The notes under the pieces: model-generated | Told to the model about the DNA's origin: nothing | Seen by the model: only the letters and a program-made list of their open reading frames with translations | The model's database searches: none | Shown: one piece after another, positions 1 through 12,675 of the stretch | Layout: each line of letters starts with the position of its first letter | Position numbering within the stretch: the stretch's first letter is position 1 | Assembly: GCA_007844125.1 (NCBI GenBank) | Contig: CM017555.1 | Location: forward strand, 26,713,624 to 26,777,623 | DNA from: Sinonovacula constricta | Lineage: Eukaryota > Mollusca > Bivalvia > Cardiida > Solecurtidae | Length of the DNA stretch: 64,000 bases | Reading direction: 5' to 3' | Program-made: the position numbers and the translations under genes

Positions 1-559
1 CATTATAAGCACATATATTTATACATCTATGAAAATAGTTTTTTTACAAATCTTGAATTAAAATATTTGTTTAGAAAATACCCTATTATCATTGTTCCAT
101 TGCAAAATATTTTTCCATCAAAAACCATATTTATTTAGAAAGAGATGCGAAACCAAGAGAAGAAAGATTGTGTTCGAGCATTTCAAAATTGTCTGCCTAC
201 CGTTTATCTAAAGATTCCAGATACTAAGATTCAACTTTGTTACATTTTTGTCACTTTACTCTTTTCCAGAGGAATATGAAACATATTAGCTCCATTGTAT
301 CGTCCGGAATATAGTATTGTTACTAAATGGCCAAAGGAAACAAAATATGGTTGATGTTTCTATACATGTAAATACATATATTATAACAAATTTAACATGT
401 GTCTTGGCCTCAAGTCAGACACAATAATATATATAGGGTATGTCTTTATCAGCTAGGTTTTGTTCTTTCTCTTGTGTCACAATAATTACTGAAAATACCT
501 AATAAACACTTTTAGTTTGAGGGTATAAGACTTGGACAGTATATGTATCTGTTTTACAT
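1..559. other. No gene recognised
   Basis: AT-rich single-copy-looking sequence. I see no ORF with protein-like composition, no splice-consistent exon and no repeat unit. Confidence 0.6.
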
Positions 560-709
560 CGGTGGAGAAAGAACCCACAATTGTGGGACTTGGTAGAACA
601 TAAGATGTACCTCAAGTCAGCTGGAAGTTGAAAAAACTCAAGCCATGAAAGTTATTGCCCCGAACGGGACTCCAATTCATATGGTGAGGGGCTAATGAGT
701 TAACACTTA
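560..709 (-). mobile_element. SINE family 1 copy (tRNA-related)
   Basis: Its body matches seven other copies in the window: GGTGGAG, then GGTAGAAC, then AGCTGGAAG, then a B-box-like GGGACTC near 670-680 and GTGAGGGGC near 685. The box A/B half lies on the right and reads on the minus strand, so the element is transcribed leftward. It is diverged with no clear target-site duplication. No function for the host is implied. Confidence 0.6.
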
Positions 710-1209
710 TTAACAGTGAAAGATTTTCCTTTCACATGGTCGACACATAATTGATAATCAAATCAGAACAATATATAACATAATGAAAGAGAAATGTATT
801 TTTATTTCAAAATTGGACTGAAGAACGGTTTCATTCTCTATTACTAATAAACTGATGTATATTTTTGAATAATTGTTTTGATTAACTTATGTTTATCTAG
901 TTTCTTGGAAGTGTTTAGGATGTTTTTAAGTTTATCAAAAAATAAATTTTCTAGAAATTCCATGTCGAATGATTCCCTAAACAATGTATGACATGTATAT
1001 AATCATTTTTTAATCAAACATTTTCCTGCTAATTTTACAGGTAATTTATTGACAAACTAATTTAAATAATAAGTAAACAAGTAAGGGAAGTATTTAGAGC
1101 AAACTAAACTCAAAGGCGCAACACCAGAAATTGAATTTGAATTAAAGTGCATGCTAACGAGTATGATGTTTTGGAAATTCGATCTATGGCACAAGAATAA
1201 GCAGAAGTT
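710..1209. other. No gene recognised
   Basis: AT-rich non-coding sequence with nothing distinctive. Confidence 0.55.
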
Positions 1210-1485
1210 GTTGCTGTAGTAGAAGCTGTTATTGAAGTAGTGGTATTAGTAGAAAACCTACAAGTATAGTAGTGGTAGTAGAAGTGGTAATAGTAGTACT
1301 AGTACTGGTAGTAGAAGTAGAAGTAGTAGTAGTTATAGCCGCAACAAATGCAGCAACATTAGAAGTAGTAGAAGTAGTAGTAGTTGTAGTAGTAGTAGAA
1401 GTAGTAGTAGTTGTAGTAGTAGTATAAGTAGTAGTAGTAGAAGAAGAAGAAGTAGTAATAGTGGAAGATGAAGAAGAAGAAGCAG
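1210..1485. repeat. Degenerate AGT/AGA trinucleotide tract
   Basis: About 270 bases of imperfect AGT, AGA and TTGTAGT triplets. The minus-strand open frame across it (1229-1573) encodes only a Thr/Ser-rich low-complexity string and is an artefact of the triplet period. It has the same type of composition as the much larger array at 44,090-46,382. Confidence 0.85.
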
Positions 1486-2209
1486 TATTGTTGACAGACT
1501 TACTATTCATTAAATGTCTACCAGAACTTGAAATGACCCAAAAGATCCAGTTACTGACCATCTGAGAAAGCATTTAACATTAAACAGAACTTACACATTA
1601 AAGATTACTGTAAATCTTTTTTTCAATCCTGTCTAGTTATGTACATATTGGCATCAAATGAGATAACTTTAATATCACAAAAATAATAGTTTTAAATATT
1701 TTGATTTTTTCGTGTATTTGTAACATCTTCAATTCATCAAATTGTGTATCAATCAAAATTACTGTTTGTCCGATTTTATGATTCCTATAATGTTAATAAT
1801 TGATCAAACATAAACAAGAATTGCTGTTTGTTAGTACACATCAAGTTCATTTTACAGCATTGTCATCTATTCTTATCATGCTTGGTTTTGATTTCAATTT
1901 ACTGCTAATCTCATTTTGCAATTGTCGGATACAATAACATAAGGAAAACCTTACCAAACAATCATTATAGACAGATCGGCAATTATCGCAAAGGTATCGG
2001 AATGGTATTTGATGTGCTAAATCCTTTGGAAAAAAGATCGGACAATGTAGACGTCGGATAAGAACATAGTGCCTTTAAAAACGTACAACGTGGACTTAAC
2101 GTTTGTTCATGATTTAGAATGTTAATTTTAATTGTGGTCAAGCATTTTTGTGTTGTTTTTCAAATCGAAATAATACCATATTCCTTTTCTGAACACTATG
2201 TGGACATTA
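1486..2209. other. No gene recognised
   Basis: AT-rich non-coding sequence between a triplet tract and a dispersed repeat. Nothing else seen. Confidence 0.55.
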
Positions 2210-2545
2210 TTTTTCGATGACGTCACTACTTTCGTCATAACGTATAGAAAATATCAGCGCATGGACATTTTGTTTTCAAATCGATCGTTTTTCTTTTCGT
2301 CGCTTGCATTTGAGAAACTCGTCAGGAAGTGCGAGGTTAGAGCTTTGTAAAACCTGTTTAAGCACCCCAGTCGGTCCATATTGCTGACTGACCGTTCCAA
2401 GGCGGTAACTGTCGGGTTTGCTCTTTTCCTTAAATGACTCATCACAAATTTGTTCTTACTTTTCGCTTGGCATGTTCTGTGCCTTTACGGAGTTTGGTAT
2501 ATGTTGCAATACTCATAGGACTTTGTCATATATTCTTAAACGGTC
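2210..2545 (+). repeat. Dispersed repeat family R1, copy A
   Basis: About 335 bases shared with 13,325-13,680 (inverted, nearly full length), 3,880-4,075 (inverted) and 11,000-11,200 (same orientation). Conserved blocks are GATGACGTCA near 2217, GAGGTTAGAGCT near 2333, CACCCCAGTC near 2363, CCAAGGCGGTAACTG near 2397, and TATGTTGCAATACTCATAGG near 2500. There is no coding frame common to the copies, so I read it as a short non-autonomous transposon. No convincing TIR or target duplication was found. Confidence 0.7.
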
Positions 2546-3829
2546 TGAAATTCAATCGATTATACTTTCCTTTTTTCTTTAATTAGTTCTCAACAACTTA
2601 AGATATTGTTTACTGTGTGTTTTCGTTCATTGTTCATCGATTTATTTCACAGTCGATCTAATGCTCTATGTACTTGTAAAAAGAGATTCTAAAGTTCTGT
2701 GTCATCCGTGAACTCAAACAATGTTTCATTTTGCCATAAATTTCTTGAAAACTTCTAAGTGGACATCTTAGATTTTAAATAACACAGCTCTCTTTTATAT
2801 AATGTCTTAATAAATGTATTCATTAGTAGAAGCAATAAAAGAATCGTTGTTTCATCACCAAATTTCCTTAACTTCAAGAAACTTATGCGCATTCTAAACC
2901 CTAATTTATTTATTTAAATTGTATGTTATGTCAATTCAATTTACTTTTAAACTAAACTAAGTGGTATTCCTATGATATCTCTTTTAAGACACTAAATTCC
3001 TTTTAAAATTTTATTTAATTAAAGTGTAGTTTTTAAAAATAATTTCAAGCAAAATAAGAAGAATAGGAAATTTGTTTACAATATTACACTGTCTACTTCA
3101 ATGAAAGCATCAAAAAGTCCTTTTTTTCAACAAAAAAAACAATAAAGTGGTAGTAGCACAAAACAGAAAAAAGAAAATCCATTTATTAACAAACTAAAAA
3201 CATCAACATCAATTGTTAGAAATAAACACCGATAGTTACTTATAAGAACATCACCAGTATCGGTTTTTCGGGACCGCCTACTGCATCAACTTAAGCTATC
3301 AACAAAACTACTATTTATTTAAACGTATTCTCAACATGACCCTGTTCTGACGACCATAGCTCTTTGTGCAGTGTTATGTCATGTCAGGCATGTTACCCCA
3401 GTTTGGTCACGTATCACTATGGATCGTCACAATGATGCAACAGCAGTCGCGTGTGGTCATATATTCTTACTGGGTATGTTACATAACGCTATCCGTAACT
3501 CAGAAACTTTGATTCGATTTGTTTAATAAATGGAAAAACGAAAATTATATAGAAATAAACATACTCCAAGTGTTCTATTATGAAATACACAAAAGTACAT
3601 AATATGATATAACGCTACAAAAAACGTTATGTGAACGAAACAAAAAGTGCAACTTTAAGTCAAAAAGCAATATGTCAACTGAAATGACATCACAGTTAAT
3701 AAGTCTTTATTAAACGTATTAATCAAAACTTACTATTTTACAAAAGAGCACCTACTTAGAACTATACCCAGGTAGTGGTAGTTAACATCCATGTACAAGT
3801 ACTAATAGAGTACATTATGTAAACAAACA
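2546..3829. other. No gene recognised
   Basis: AT-rich, A/T homopolymer-rich sequence. No exon, RNA gene or repeat array recognised. Confidence 0.5.
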
Positions 3830-3879
3830 TGTAATGCGACAAGAGAATATTCCCACAGATATTTTAATTTTATCTACCA

Positions 3880-4075
3880 GTAGACAAAGGCAAACAAAGA
3901 TAAATGCAAATGTGACAAAAACACAGAGACGAGACATAACACACATAAAGAAAAACCATCAGTTATCGCCTTGGAACGGTCAATCGGCAAAAGGGCCAAC
4001 TGGGGTGCTTAAACCTGGTTTGTGGAGCGCTCCAACCTCGCACTTCCTGAAGGTTTTTCTAGCAAACAAACAGTG
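3880..4075 (-). repeat. Dispersed repeat family R1, copy B (partial)
   Basis: Inverted relative to copy A. It contains CGCCTTGGAACGGTC, CTGGGGTGCTTA and AACCTCGCACTTCCTGA, matching the core of copies A and D, but the distal part of the element is poorly conserved. An 82-codon open frame overlaps it, but the frame is not kept in the other copies. Confidence 0.65.
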
Positions 4076-4080
4076 TAAAT

Positions 4081-5607
4081 AACAACATCCTGTCAAAGTG
4101 AAATAACTAACAGTAGTTTTAGTTTAAATCATAATTATCATCGCAATTTTTTGAAGCGTAATATATGACAATGCTTTGCCACAATAATATTATCTTTAGT
4201 TTTGCTTTTTAGTGTATCGTTTCTACATCATAATAGATCATAAACTTCATGAATTATTTAAAACTTTAGAGGCTGAATCACATTTAAATGTAGATCATGC
4301 AAAATCAACACATGAACTTTGTATATCGTAAGAGGGAACTAAATATTCATCTCAAAGACGATTGTAAGCCTTGCTTTATCTAGAATACTAAATTGTCCAC
4401 TCTTGTTCCGCAATTCACCCATCACCAAGTTCAAGAAGCAGCATTAAAACACCAGATACAAAATGTGAGTATTATGTTTTCAAAGATTGTTATTGCATTT
4501 TATATCAAATGATTACATGCAGTTAAAAGTTATTATTGGAATAAAATATTTTTGTTTTAATTTTTAATTGCTTTAAATGGCATTTCTCTTTGATGCAGTT
4601 CAAGTTTTATGTATGCATAAAATATTTAGAATGCTTTTGAGAATTCACCAAAAACGTGAACTTTTTATTTCGTATATATCTTTATTGAGACACGTCATAA
4701 GCTTTTTATTTTCTAATTAAAGATTGCATGGACATGTTATAACTTTATCCTTTGAGTAGTTAAAGATATCCATTTCATACAAACGGTCTATTGTTTTCGA
4801 AATTGTGCAAAACCTATTTAATTATCTAACTAAACGTGCATACTGAAATCTAGATCCAAAGTTGTCCGTTGAGAATATTTACAGTGATTGGCTGGATCTA
4901 TGTGAGTGAGTAGCACTTGTTGGACAGTTGGAGCTTATTGTTGCTGATATTGTTTGTGAAAGCTTGGGCTAGGTATGAATGGAAACAGTCTTAATATCAA
5001 AGAGGGAGGAAACTGCAATAATTTCTCTTGCATAGCCTCAGATAATAGTTTTGTTTTAGGAATGGCACAAAAGGTACCAAGTCACGGTATTTTAAAAGTT
5101 TGCTATTACAGATGAAGCAGCAATTTATGTATCAAGGGAAAAACGGTTCTGTTCCATTAAGAAACTATAAATGGAACATAACTTGCATCAATCACTGTAT
5201 TTGTGTGAATATTCAATTTCAGACATTCTGTTAATGCAACCATAAAGAAAAACCATTCCACCGGAATTTCTTTAATTCTATGAATAGGGAAATAGTCAGT
5301 GGCAATTTATTTTCACGAATAAATTTAATTGCTGATTAGATTTAGTTTAGATAAAATATTCAATCAATTAAATAACAATGGGGTTTAATAAAGAATTTAA
5401 ATTCTAATTAGATATCTGGAGCCAAGTTTACTTTCTGAATTTTTTTTTCTGTGGTTTTCAACAATACTTACCTTCAAGTTTTGAAATAAAGTTTATTGAA
5501 AATAATAAAAAGTCATAATTATCATAATTATAAGATTTTCGATACCTTATGAACTGTTCCAAACAAAATTGCAAATGCTGTTAATGCTGCTGCTGTTTTT
5601 GTTTTTA
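4081..5607. other. No gene recognised
   Basis: AT-rich non-coding sequence. No supported feature. Confidence 0.5.
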
Positions 5608-5627
5608 TTGTTGTTTTTTGTTGTTTT

Positions 5628-5679
<52 letters not shown>

Positions 5680-5680
5680 A
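5608..5680. repeat. (GTT)n microsatellite
   Basis: An uninterrupted run of GTT triplets, preceded by T-rich GTTTTTT variants. A simple repeat with no coding content. Confidence 0.95.
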
Positions 5681-6424
5681 AGTATACAATAATATATTTG
5701 TAAACGGATTAATAAAGATGTTCTAAAGTACAATATATTATTAAATGATGGTACTTAAAGTTTGTAGCTAAGGTACATAACCTAGGGAAGACAGTTTGTA
5801 TTTGAGCCTAACAAAATAACCAGTCTGTTGTTATTGCATTTTATATCTACAAGTTCACATACAACAATATTGTTCTTTTCCAACTGAATTAAAACAGGAA
5901 AGAAAAGCTAGATTCATATTTCCTCTGCATACTTTTTGACTCTGGCAGTATTTTCTTTTACACTTTTGATAAAGGTAATGATATAATTACACAATTATTA
6001 TGATACCCCTTGTTCATTGATATTATTATGTTATTATCATTAAGCATTATTGTTGTTATTATTTTTGTTGATATCACGCAATATCCTCCATTTCGTGTAC
6101 TTTTAGGAGAGTGAAACGTGTGGAAGAAAACAATTAAATATCATAAAATGTATTTTCATTTTAATTTGAGAAATTTAACTCAGTTTTCTGACAAACCAAC
6201 TTTATGTGCCTTTTTTAACCTTGATGTTTTAACATTGTTTTATATATTATCAAAATGTTCGAAGGATGTATAAGGTTTAGAAAAAAATAAACTTTGTGCA
6301 TTGAATTATTTAACAGAAACTAAATTTTAAAAAAAAATAATATATATTTCTTTACATTCAACAAATGATAAACTAACAAAGGCAGTTAAAGCGAAACATT
6401 ATTTAAGATTGTGCTATTGTTGCT
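5681..6424. other. No gene recognised
   Basis: AT-rich non-coding sequence with short A and T runs. Nothing else seen. Confidence 0.5.
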
Positions 6425-6632
6425 TTTGTCACTACTTGGTCCTATTTGTAGAGTTCGTCATTGGTGAAAAAGATCTGCAGACATTTTTCTTGGTAGGACC
6501 ACAAACCGAGTGCATATTAGTTGGAATTATGACAACTCTCGCCCCGGCCGGGACTTGAAACAACGCGGTGAGGGCCTATCAAGCTGTTTCACGTCGGCGA
6601 TTTTAACTGCTCGGCCATGGCACCCCGCTTTC
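6425..6632 (-). mobile_element. SINE family 1 copy with Leu/Ser-type tRNA-like head
   Basis: The best preserved head of the family. Read on the minus strand from about 6628, it starts GGGTGCCATGGCCGAGCAG, a box A typical of class II (Leu/Ser) tRNAs, followed by a long variable stretch and a box B equivalent (TTTCAAGTCCC) near 6555. The body (about 6430-6545) carries GGTAGGACCAC and ACAACTCTCGCCCCGG as in the other copies. It is a pol III retroposon, not a functional tRNA: the cloverleaf is incomplete. Confidence 0.75.
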
Positions 6633-9600
6633 ACTGTAAAGGTTTTACAGTAATTATGTGATTAAAGTATATGATTTTAAATATTCATTTAAGAATTTGT
6701 TGGTGTTTGTTGATCATTTGCACCACAATCTGTCTGCGTCTGATGGCATATTTTCCAAATAGGTCTGCATATAAATGTCATTAAATGTTATTACGCTTCA
6801 TCGGTATGTTTTCGAGTTAAAACAATCACAGAGACGATGCAAAGTCATGCCGACTTGCAATTTTCTTTTAAATGTGTCTACTTGTTTTCTTTCGTTCGTG
6901 AGTTCCGTACATGGTTGTGTCTCGCTCATTTTTTAGACTCGTTTATTTTTGTCTCGTTATGTTTGTAGTATCGTTCATGATTGTTGTCTTGTTTATGTTT
7001 GTCATTAAAAGGTTTAAATGCTTGCTCTTACAGAGTTCTGTTAAACCGATTTGACTGACCATTACACAGAGTTATTGTTGGTTTTGCTATATTTCGTCGC
7101 TGTTTTTGTAACTTTTTCAGCGGACTGTCATGTAAATGCCACTGTCCTGTGCCTTTTTTTCACATATACGTTGCAGAACTCTCAGGAAATTTTTTACAAA
7201 TTATTGCACTCTAATCTTTATCTATGTATGTTTACAAATATCGTATTATGGTTTTAATTTCTATATTATGAAAGTTTATAATAAAAACTTAAAACAAGCC
7301 ATAACGAAAGGAAAAATAAACCAAATTAAGATAAAATATGAAGTATTTTATCAAGTATTTAATATAAATTCATGTATATCAACTATAAATGCTGCATTTC
7401 GAATTTGTTGATTGTGCTGAATAAATGCTACAGCCAGCAAACCAGAAAATACTTCATGTGACTTCTCCAAATCGAATGTTACCATTCCCCGTATGTAATC
7501 AATTCCTTTTAAAGGCTAATCAATCAGACCTTTTGACATTGTTAGAATGTCAACTCTGACATATTTTAAAGCTCTTGTTTTGATTTTGTTTAATTATCAG
7601 CTAATGCGTGAATCATAAGTCAGTTGATTTTTATTCTAATTAATATGATGTATCTTGTATTTTTATTAAAAATTAAGGAAAAATGCACCACTTCAACCTG
7701 CTTTCAATAATACAAAATTAAGCTTTACTGGGTATGGCTTCGTTTGTTGCTATATGCCTTCCTTATTTATACGACGCATTTATTATAGCCTGAATTTGTT
7801 CTAGATGAAAGCTTAATTAAAAAAGCTGCGTGGAATTTTTATCTTTTTAAATATAATAATTGTGTTCTTTAATTTGTCACGATTTGATTGCAATGATGAT
7901 GCTCACAATATTTAAAATATTGAAATAACCATAATGGTACTTGATTTCAATTTTACAATCAAAAGGCTGTGTTGTTACACGCTATGGAATGAAGGAATAT
8001 CAAATTCAAACTGGTAAAAATGGACAATTTTTATCAGATTCGGTAATGGTTTTGCTAAATGCGGGAAATAATCAAGAATCAGTCAAACTCGCGTATATCT
8101 TACTGAAAATGCATCTATTGATTGAACAGTCTCATTAACGCCCATTGGATGTTTTTCAACAAACTAACAAGAAAAATTAAAAATGGTGTTGTTTATTACC
8201 GTTTCGACCGTTGACGTAGGCAACATAAAATGTCTGTCCGAAAAAGACCATTTTTAGTTTGTCGTGTCGGTTGTTGTTTTTAAGGTGACACTTTTGTTAG
8301 TAAAGTTTTCACATTAGCAATAAGCAATGTATTTGTGGCTTCATACATACAATTAAGTTATTTCATAAATAGAACTGATCTTTGATATTCCTTGTAAAAT
8401 ATCTCAAATGTTTCAGTAAATGACCATCGTGCATTGGGCGCTGCATACTATTAAAGTCAAAAATAATACCATTCGCTTACTTGTATAGTGTTTTTTTAAT
8501 TATGAGCTTTGTTCAATATACAACAAAACAATATAGAGAGTTTAACGTTTCATTCTCTATTAGTTTTATTATGTAGGTTTGGGTTATTTACAAAGAAAAT
8601 AAATGTCGTAAAATTCGTTTTTACCTTTAGACGATTCAGTGCTGTCTTTTCTACGAAAAGTGAGGACAGAACCCGTGACATTTTAGTTTCCTTGGAGACG
8701 TTATATCTTAATTTTCAGACAGTTTGGGCTTGTGGGAGTATTCGTTACTTCTTTGTTTAATAAGTGCAATTATCTGGTTTGCTTAATTCTAAATCAATGT
8801 TAACAAATGAGAATCAGCTGAGTGTTAATACAAAAACTTTATTTCTTATTAAACATGATTAAATGCAGCAATATTAACTCACTGTGAATTAATATCATAA
8901 TATTGCACAACAGTTAATGTTATGAAAAGTAATATCTGTATCTGACACACGCGGTATCAAAATATGTTATGCCCTTATGATTGCTGCGTTATTTTAATTT
9001 AGATGAATATCAGCGAACAACGTCGTAATCGACACGATTGCTAAGAAATTAATTGTCATTTAAAAGCGGAATAACTTTGTCTACGTCATTGAAAACAGAC
9101 GTTTACGTGTAAAAGTTTTAAAAGTGCTACGGTATTTTACAGCGTTTTATCAATGAATGAATCAACTTAGTCATTTAAAATATTGATATCTTAAAGTTAT
9201 GTGTCCTTTTAATGCTTTATAAATCCCTAACATCAACTTTTAAGTTTTCATAAAAACGTATTTTCAAATTACTATGTATAAGTTGTCAAAATGTTACTGA
9301 TGTGTCCTACTTCAGCAACGTATATGCCTTACTATAGCCCCAGGTCATGTGCTTTGTTAAGATACATCACACAGACACAAAGCTTATAATGAAAATAAGT
9401 AACCGGCTAATTCGTGTGTTCTATAAGCAAATAGAGATTTCGGTTAATTCGATTTCCATTTTAAATTTCAATCAAAAGTAACTGTATTTTATGTTTTAAC
9501 TGTTTCTTGTTTAAAAAAGAATAAGAAAATTATAAGATTATTATTATTGTTATTATAGTTGGGTCTTGCGTCTTAAAAGCACAAAAATGCAATGGTAAGC

Positions 9601-10054
9601 TATACCGACTGTGTTAATTGTTTGTTTTTCTCCTTGTTTTTCAGCCTTTTGTCGTTTATGAAATGGTTTCGAAAACGGTTTACATTCAAAATATATTTTC
9701 GCTTTACCACTTGTCTTCCTATCCATTTATTAGCATTGATGTTTGTCAAAAGGATATTTCCCTGGGGCGCCTTGCCAAGAATTGTATAACCCAAGAAAGC
9801 GGAACTGTAATGAAACACTACTATGGAGTCACACCACAATAAGGTTTCACTGACTCAGTAATCATAAACTGAAGCGGTTTGCCATGATGTAAAGCAACTG
9901 CCTTAAAAGGTCTACTAAGGACTTTATTTTTCCAATATCAAATCAGCGCATAATTTGACTGCAAGTTTAATTGGTTTTGTTAAACTCTATTGCAGCAATC
10001 AAGCCACCCGATATTGCATAAGTGACTCTTTTCGATTTAGACAGACCATTTCCA
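6633..10054. other. No gene recognised
   Basis: 3.4 kb of AT-rich sequence. Several 60-90 codon open frames (for example 7051-7411, 8509-8760, 9592-9842) overlap each other in different frames, have no splice context and no recognisable domain, and look like chance ORFs. Confidence 0.5.
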
Positions 10055-10157
10055 AGATATTGTTAAATTGAAATTTGTGTTGATCATGAGGGCGTTTGTC
10101 ATCGAACTGTTAATGTGAAATTTGCGTTGATCATGAAGGCGTTTGTCATCAAATTGA
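10055..10157. repeat. Two-copy 51-base tandem duplication
   Basis: The block TTGATCATGAGGGCGTTTG and its flanks occurs twice in a row, with a few substitutions (GAGGG/GAAGG). Looks like a simple local duplication. Confidence 0.8.
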
Positions 10158-10999
10158 TGTGATATGTGTGTCAAAGTAATCTTATTACTGAGTTAGATTC
10201 ATGCACGGTAGCTTAATTGACAATGACCTTGTCTGTTTGCTTTCAGAATCAAAGGTAATGAAGCTGAGAGGAAATCCGAAGGATATTAAATAATATTTGC
10301 TTCATGGAATAAACATCCCGCAAACACAATTTTATCCACATGAAACGGAGTTTCATTTAACAGATTTTATAAGTGTCCATAACTTGCCGTCTACAAAAAT
10401 ACAACATCCATTTAAATACTAGTGACAAAAAGTTTACTGTGTTTATGCAGTTTTTGTCTTAATACAAAAGGAGAAAACAGAAGTCATACAAATTAAAAGA
10501 AGGAAATTCAACAAGATACTATTATATATTGACATTTGATTGCTAAATAACCAGGCTTTGTTATTAATCTTTTCCCATTCTTAATCTATTATTTATATAT
10601 ATATTATTATGTATAACTTTTATTATAAACTAAGGCTGAAACTGAAACTAAACTGAAAGAATTTCGTTTTAAACACATATAATATGTTCTTGCATTGCAT
10701 AGAAAAAACAATTTTATATAACAAATCGTATTTAAATATTACAACAATTATGATACTGGATAACAAATTCTAATTTAAAATGACATGTTATAATAACTTA
10801 TGGCATGCAGAAAATGCACATTTAATACATATAATTGACACCCAGAATTTGTATAAGGATGGATAATGATAAAACAAAATGCGGAAAATATTCAGCGCAT
10901 CAGGCTTAGTTCAATACTTTACCTTAAAAATTATATGTGTATTTGGTGAATTGAATATGAAACCCGTATTCAATTGAATGCCGAAAAAGCAATACATAC
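10158..10999. other. No gene recognised
   Basis: AT-rich non-coding sequence. Confidence 0.5.
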
Positions 11000-11200
11000 T
11001 CATGAGGTGAGTCCATTTTGCCAACTGACCGTCCCAAGGCGGTAATTGTTGGGTTTGTTCTTTTGTTAAATGACTCATCACAGATTTATTCATACTTTTA
11101 CATTTGGCTTGCATGTGAATACCTTTGTCCTGTGCCTTTTCAAATTGCAGTATATGTTGCAATGCCCATAGGACTAACTGTCTTATATTCTTATATTATA
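11000..11200 (+). repeat. Dispersed repeat family R1, copy C (partial)
   Basis: Same orientation as copy A. It carries CGTCCCAAGGCGGTAATTG near 11,030, AAATGACTCATCACAGAT near 11,070 and TATGTTGCAATGCCCATAGG near 11,153. The GACGTCA end of copies A and D is missing, so it is truncated. Confidence 0.7.
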
Positions 11201-11275
11201 TAGATCCCGTTTATATTTATGTTTAGGTCTAGGCCTTACATGAGAATTGTTTTGTAATAGTCACAACTTTATATA

Positions 11276-11680
11276 ACTTATGCTGGCATAACATAATTCA
11301 TTTTCCTCTTGAATAGTAAATTGGCCTAACAGAATATCTGTACATGTTCACTTGTTATGACGGCATAGCAGAACGGTTCTATCTTAATGAATACTATGCT
11401 GGCCTAAAGGTATTTTCTACATTTGTATTTGTTATGCCAGCATAACATACTAGCTTTTCTTATAGAATAGTCAATTGACCTGAAAGTATTTTCTGTACAT
11501 TTTCAGTTGTTATGCTGGCATAACAGAGAAGATTTTCTTATTGAATAGTAAATTGGCCTAACAGTATTTTCTGTACATTTTCACTTGACATGCCGGCCTA
11601 ACAGAATAACTTCTTTTCACTGGATAGTATGCCACCTTACAGTTTTATTGTCCATTTCAATTGTTAGGCCGGCATAACGG
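11276..11680. repeat. 77-base tandem array with palindromic core
   Basis: Six palindrome-like cores close to GTTATGCYGGCATAAC lie near 11,279, 11,354, 11,432, 11,510, 11,588 and 11,663, spaced 75-78 bases apart. They alternate with TGAATAGTAAATTGGCCTAA and CAGTATTTTCTGTACATTTT blocks. The inverted core is kept, or compensated, in most units while linkers drift. No coding potential. What the palindrome does is unknown; it could be a cruciform-prone satellite or a transposon-derived array. Confidence 0.85.
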
Positions 11681-12507
11681 AATTATAATATGTATTGATT
11701 AGCCTTGATGCATTTTATATAAGTTATGATATTCAACCTTTGCGATTGAATATATATTAAACTTTAATACTGTAGCATGTTCCTTATTTATGTTGTCCTT
11801 TTGCCCAGTATTGGTCAGAATGCTTGATTCTGTACATGTATGTGTATGGCTAAAATGACCTTTTCAAATGAAATATTTTGGAAAGTGTAAATTTAACCCA
11901 CATATTGGGGTATCTCTGTTTCCAAAATGATGCCTCCCAATTAGGAATAAGTGTTGCATTTTTAAAACAAACAAAAAAGTTAAAAGATTATTTGCTTCTA
12001 TAAGTCAAATGTTGCTGACGCTATTCAAAAAAAAAATACAATGCATTTAATATATAGATGACGTGTGGACAAAGAACGATAATGGGCAGGCGGCTTTAAG
12101 TGGTCGTTTAAAACAGGCTGTCGCCTGTCAAGGGCGCTCGCATGGTCGAGTTTGAGTGTATAACCTGTTCGTATGTCTGCTGCTTAGTCTTAATATGTCT
12201 TATTTTCGCATACAATGTCTACAAATACATTATTTCCATGATATAAATTTTCATGCAAATCGGTTGCAACACACCAGTCCAAAGTTTACAAAAAATAAAA
12301 GGAAACAGTATGGATATTTCCGAGGCTATAGTCTTAAAAAATAACATTATTACTCAAAAGTAAGAGAGAACTATTAAATTTATGGAATGAAATTATAAAC
12401 TTTTTTTTTGAAAAATAGTCAAAATTCTGAACAACTTTACTACATTTTTTTTTCTTTTTTCTTTCGGTTTGAAATTTAATGTAAATCAATACAGGTTGGG
12501 CGAGGTC
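11681..12507. other. No gene recognised
   Basis: AT-rich non-coding sequence. Confidence 0.5.
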
Positions 12508-12508
12508 A

Positions 12509-12578
12509 TGAGGGTTTTGGTCTTCAGTTATCACCATCTTATCAAAGAACGGCGGTGAATCAAGTCCATGTGCATCAC
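12509..12578 (-). CDS. Isolated exon-like fragment, unidentified
   Basis: On the minus strand a TTACAG acceptor precedes an open stretch of about 23 codons reading GDAHGLDSPPFFDKMVITED and onward, ending at a possible GT donor (CCT|GTATTG). Its composition is more protein-like than nearby open frames. However, the pyrimidine tract is poor and no partner exon is visible. It could be a lone exon, a fossil of a transposon gene, or chance. I recognise no family. Confidence 0.2.
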
Positions 12579-12631
12579 CTGTAACATCCATTACACAGTA
12601 CACACATTAATTGATTTATGGCCCTGTCCAC

Positions 12632-12675
12632 AGTTTGTTTGTTTGTTTGTTTGTTTTTTGTTGTTGTTGTTTTTA
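12632..12675. repeat. GTTT/GTT simple repeat
   Basis: A run of GTTT followed by GTT triplets. Confidence 0.9.

Noticed and set aside
1229..1573. 114-codon Thr/Ser-rich minus-strand frame
   Set aside because: By-product of an AGT/AGA triplet tract.
3834..4082. 82-codon frame as a small gene
   Set aside because: Overlaps dispersed repeat R1; the frame is not kept in the other three copies.
7051..9842. Several 65-91 codon frames
   Set aside because: Overlapping in different frames, hydrophobic AT-rich composition, no splice signals or domains.
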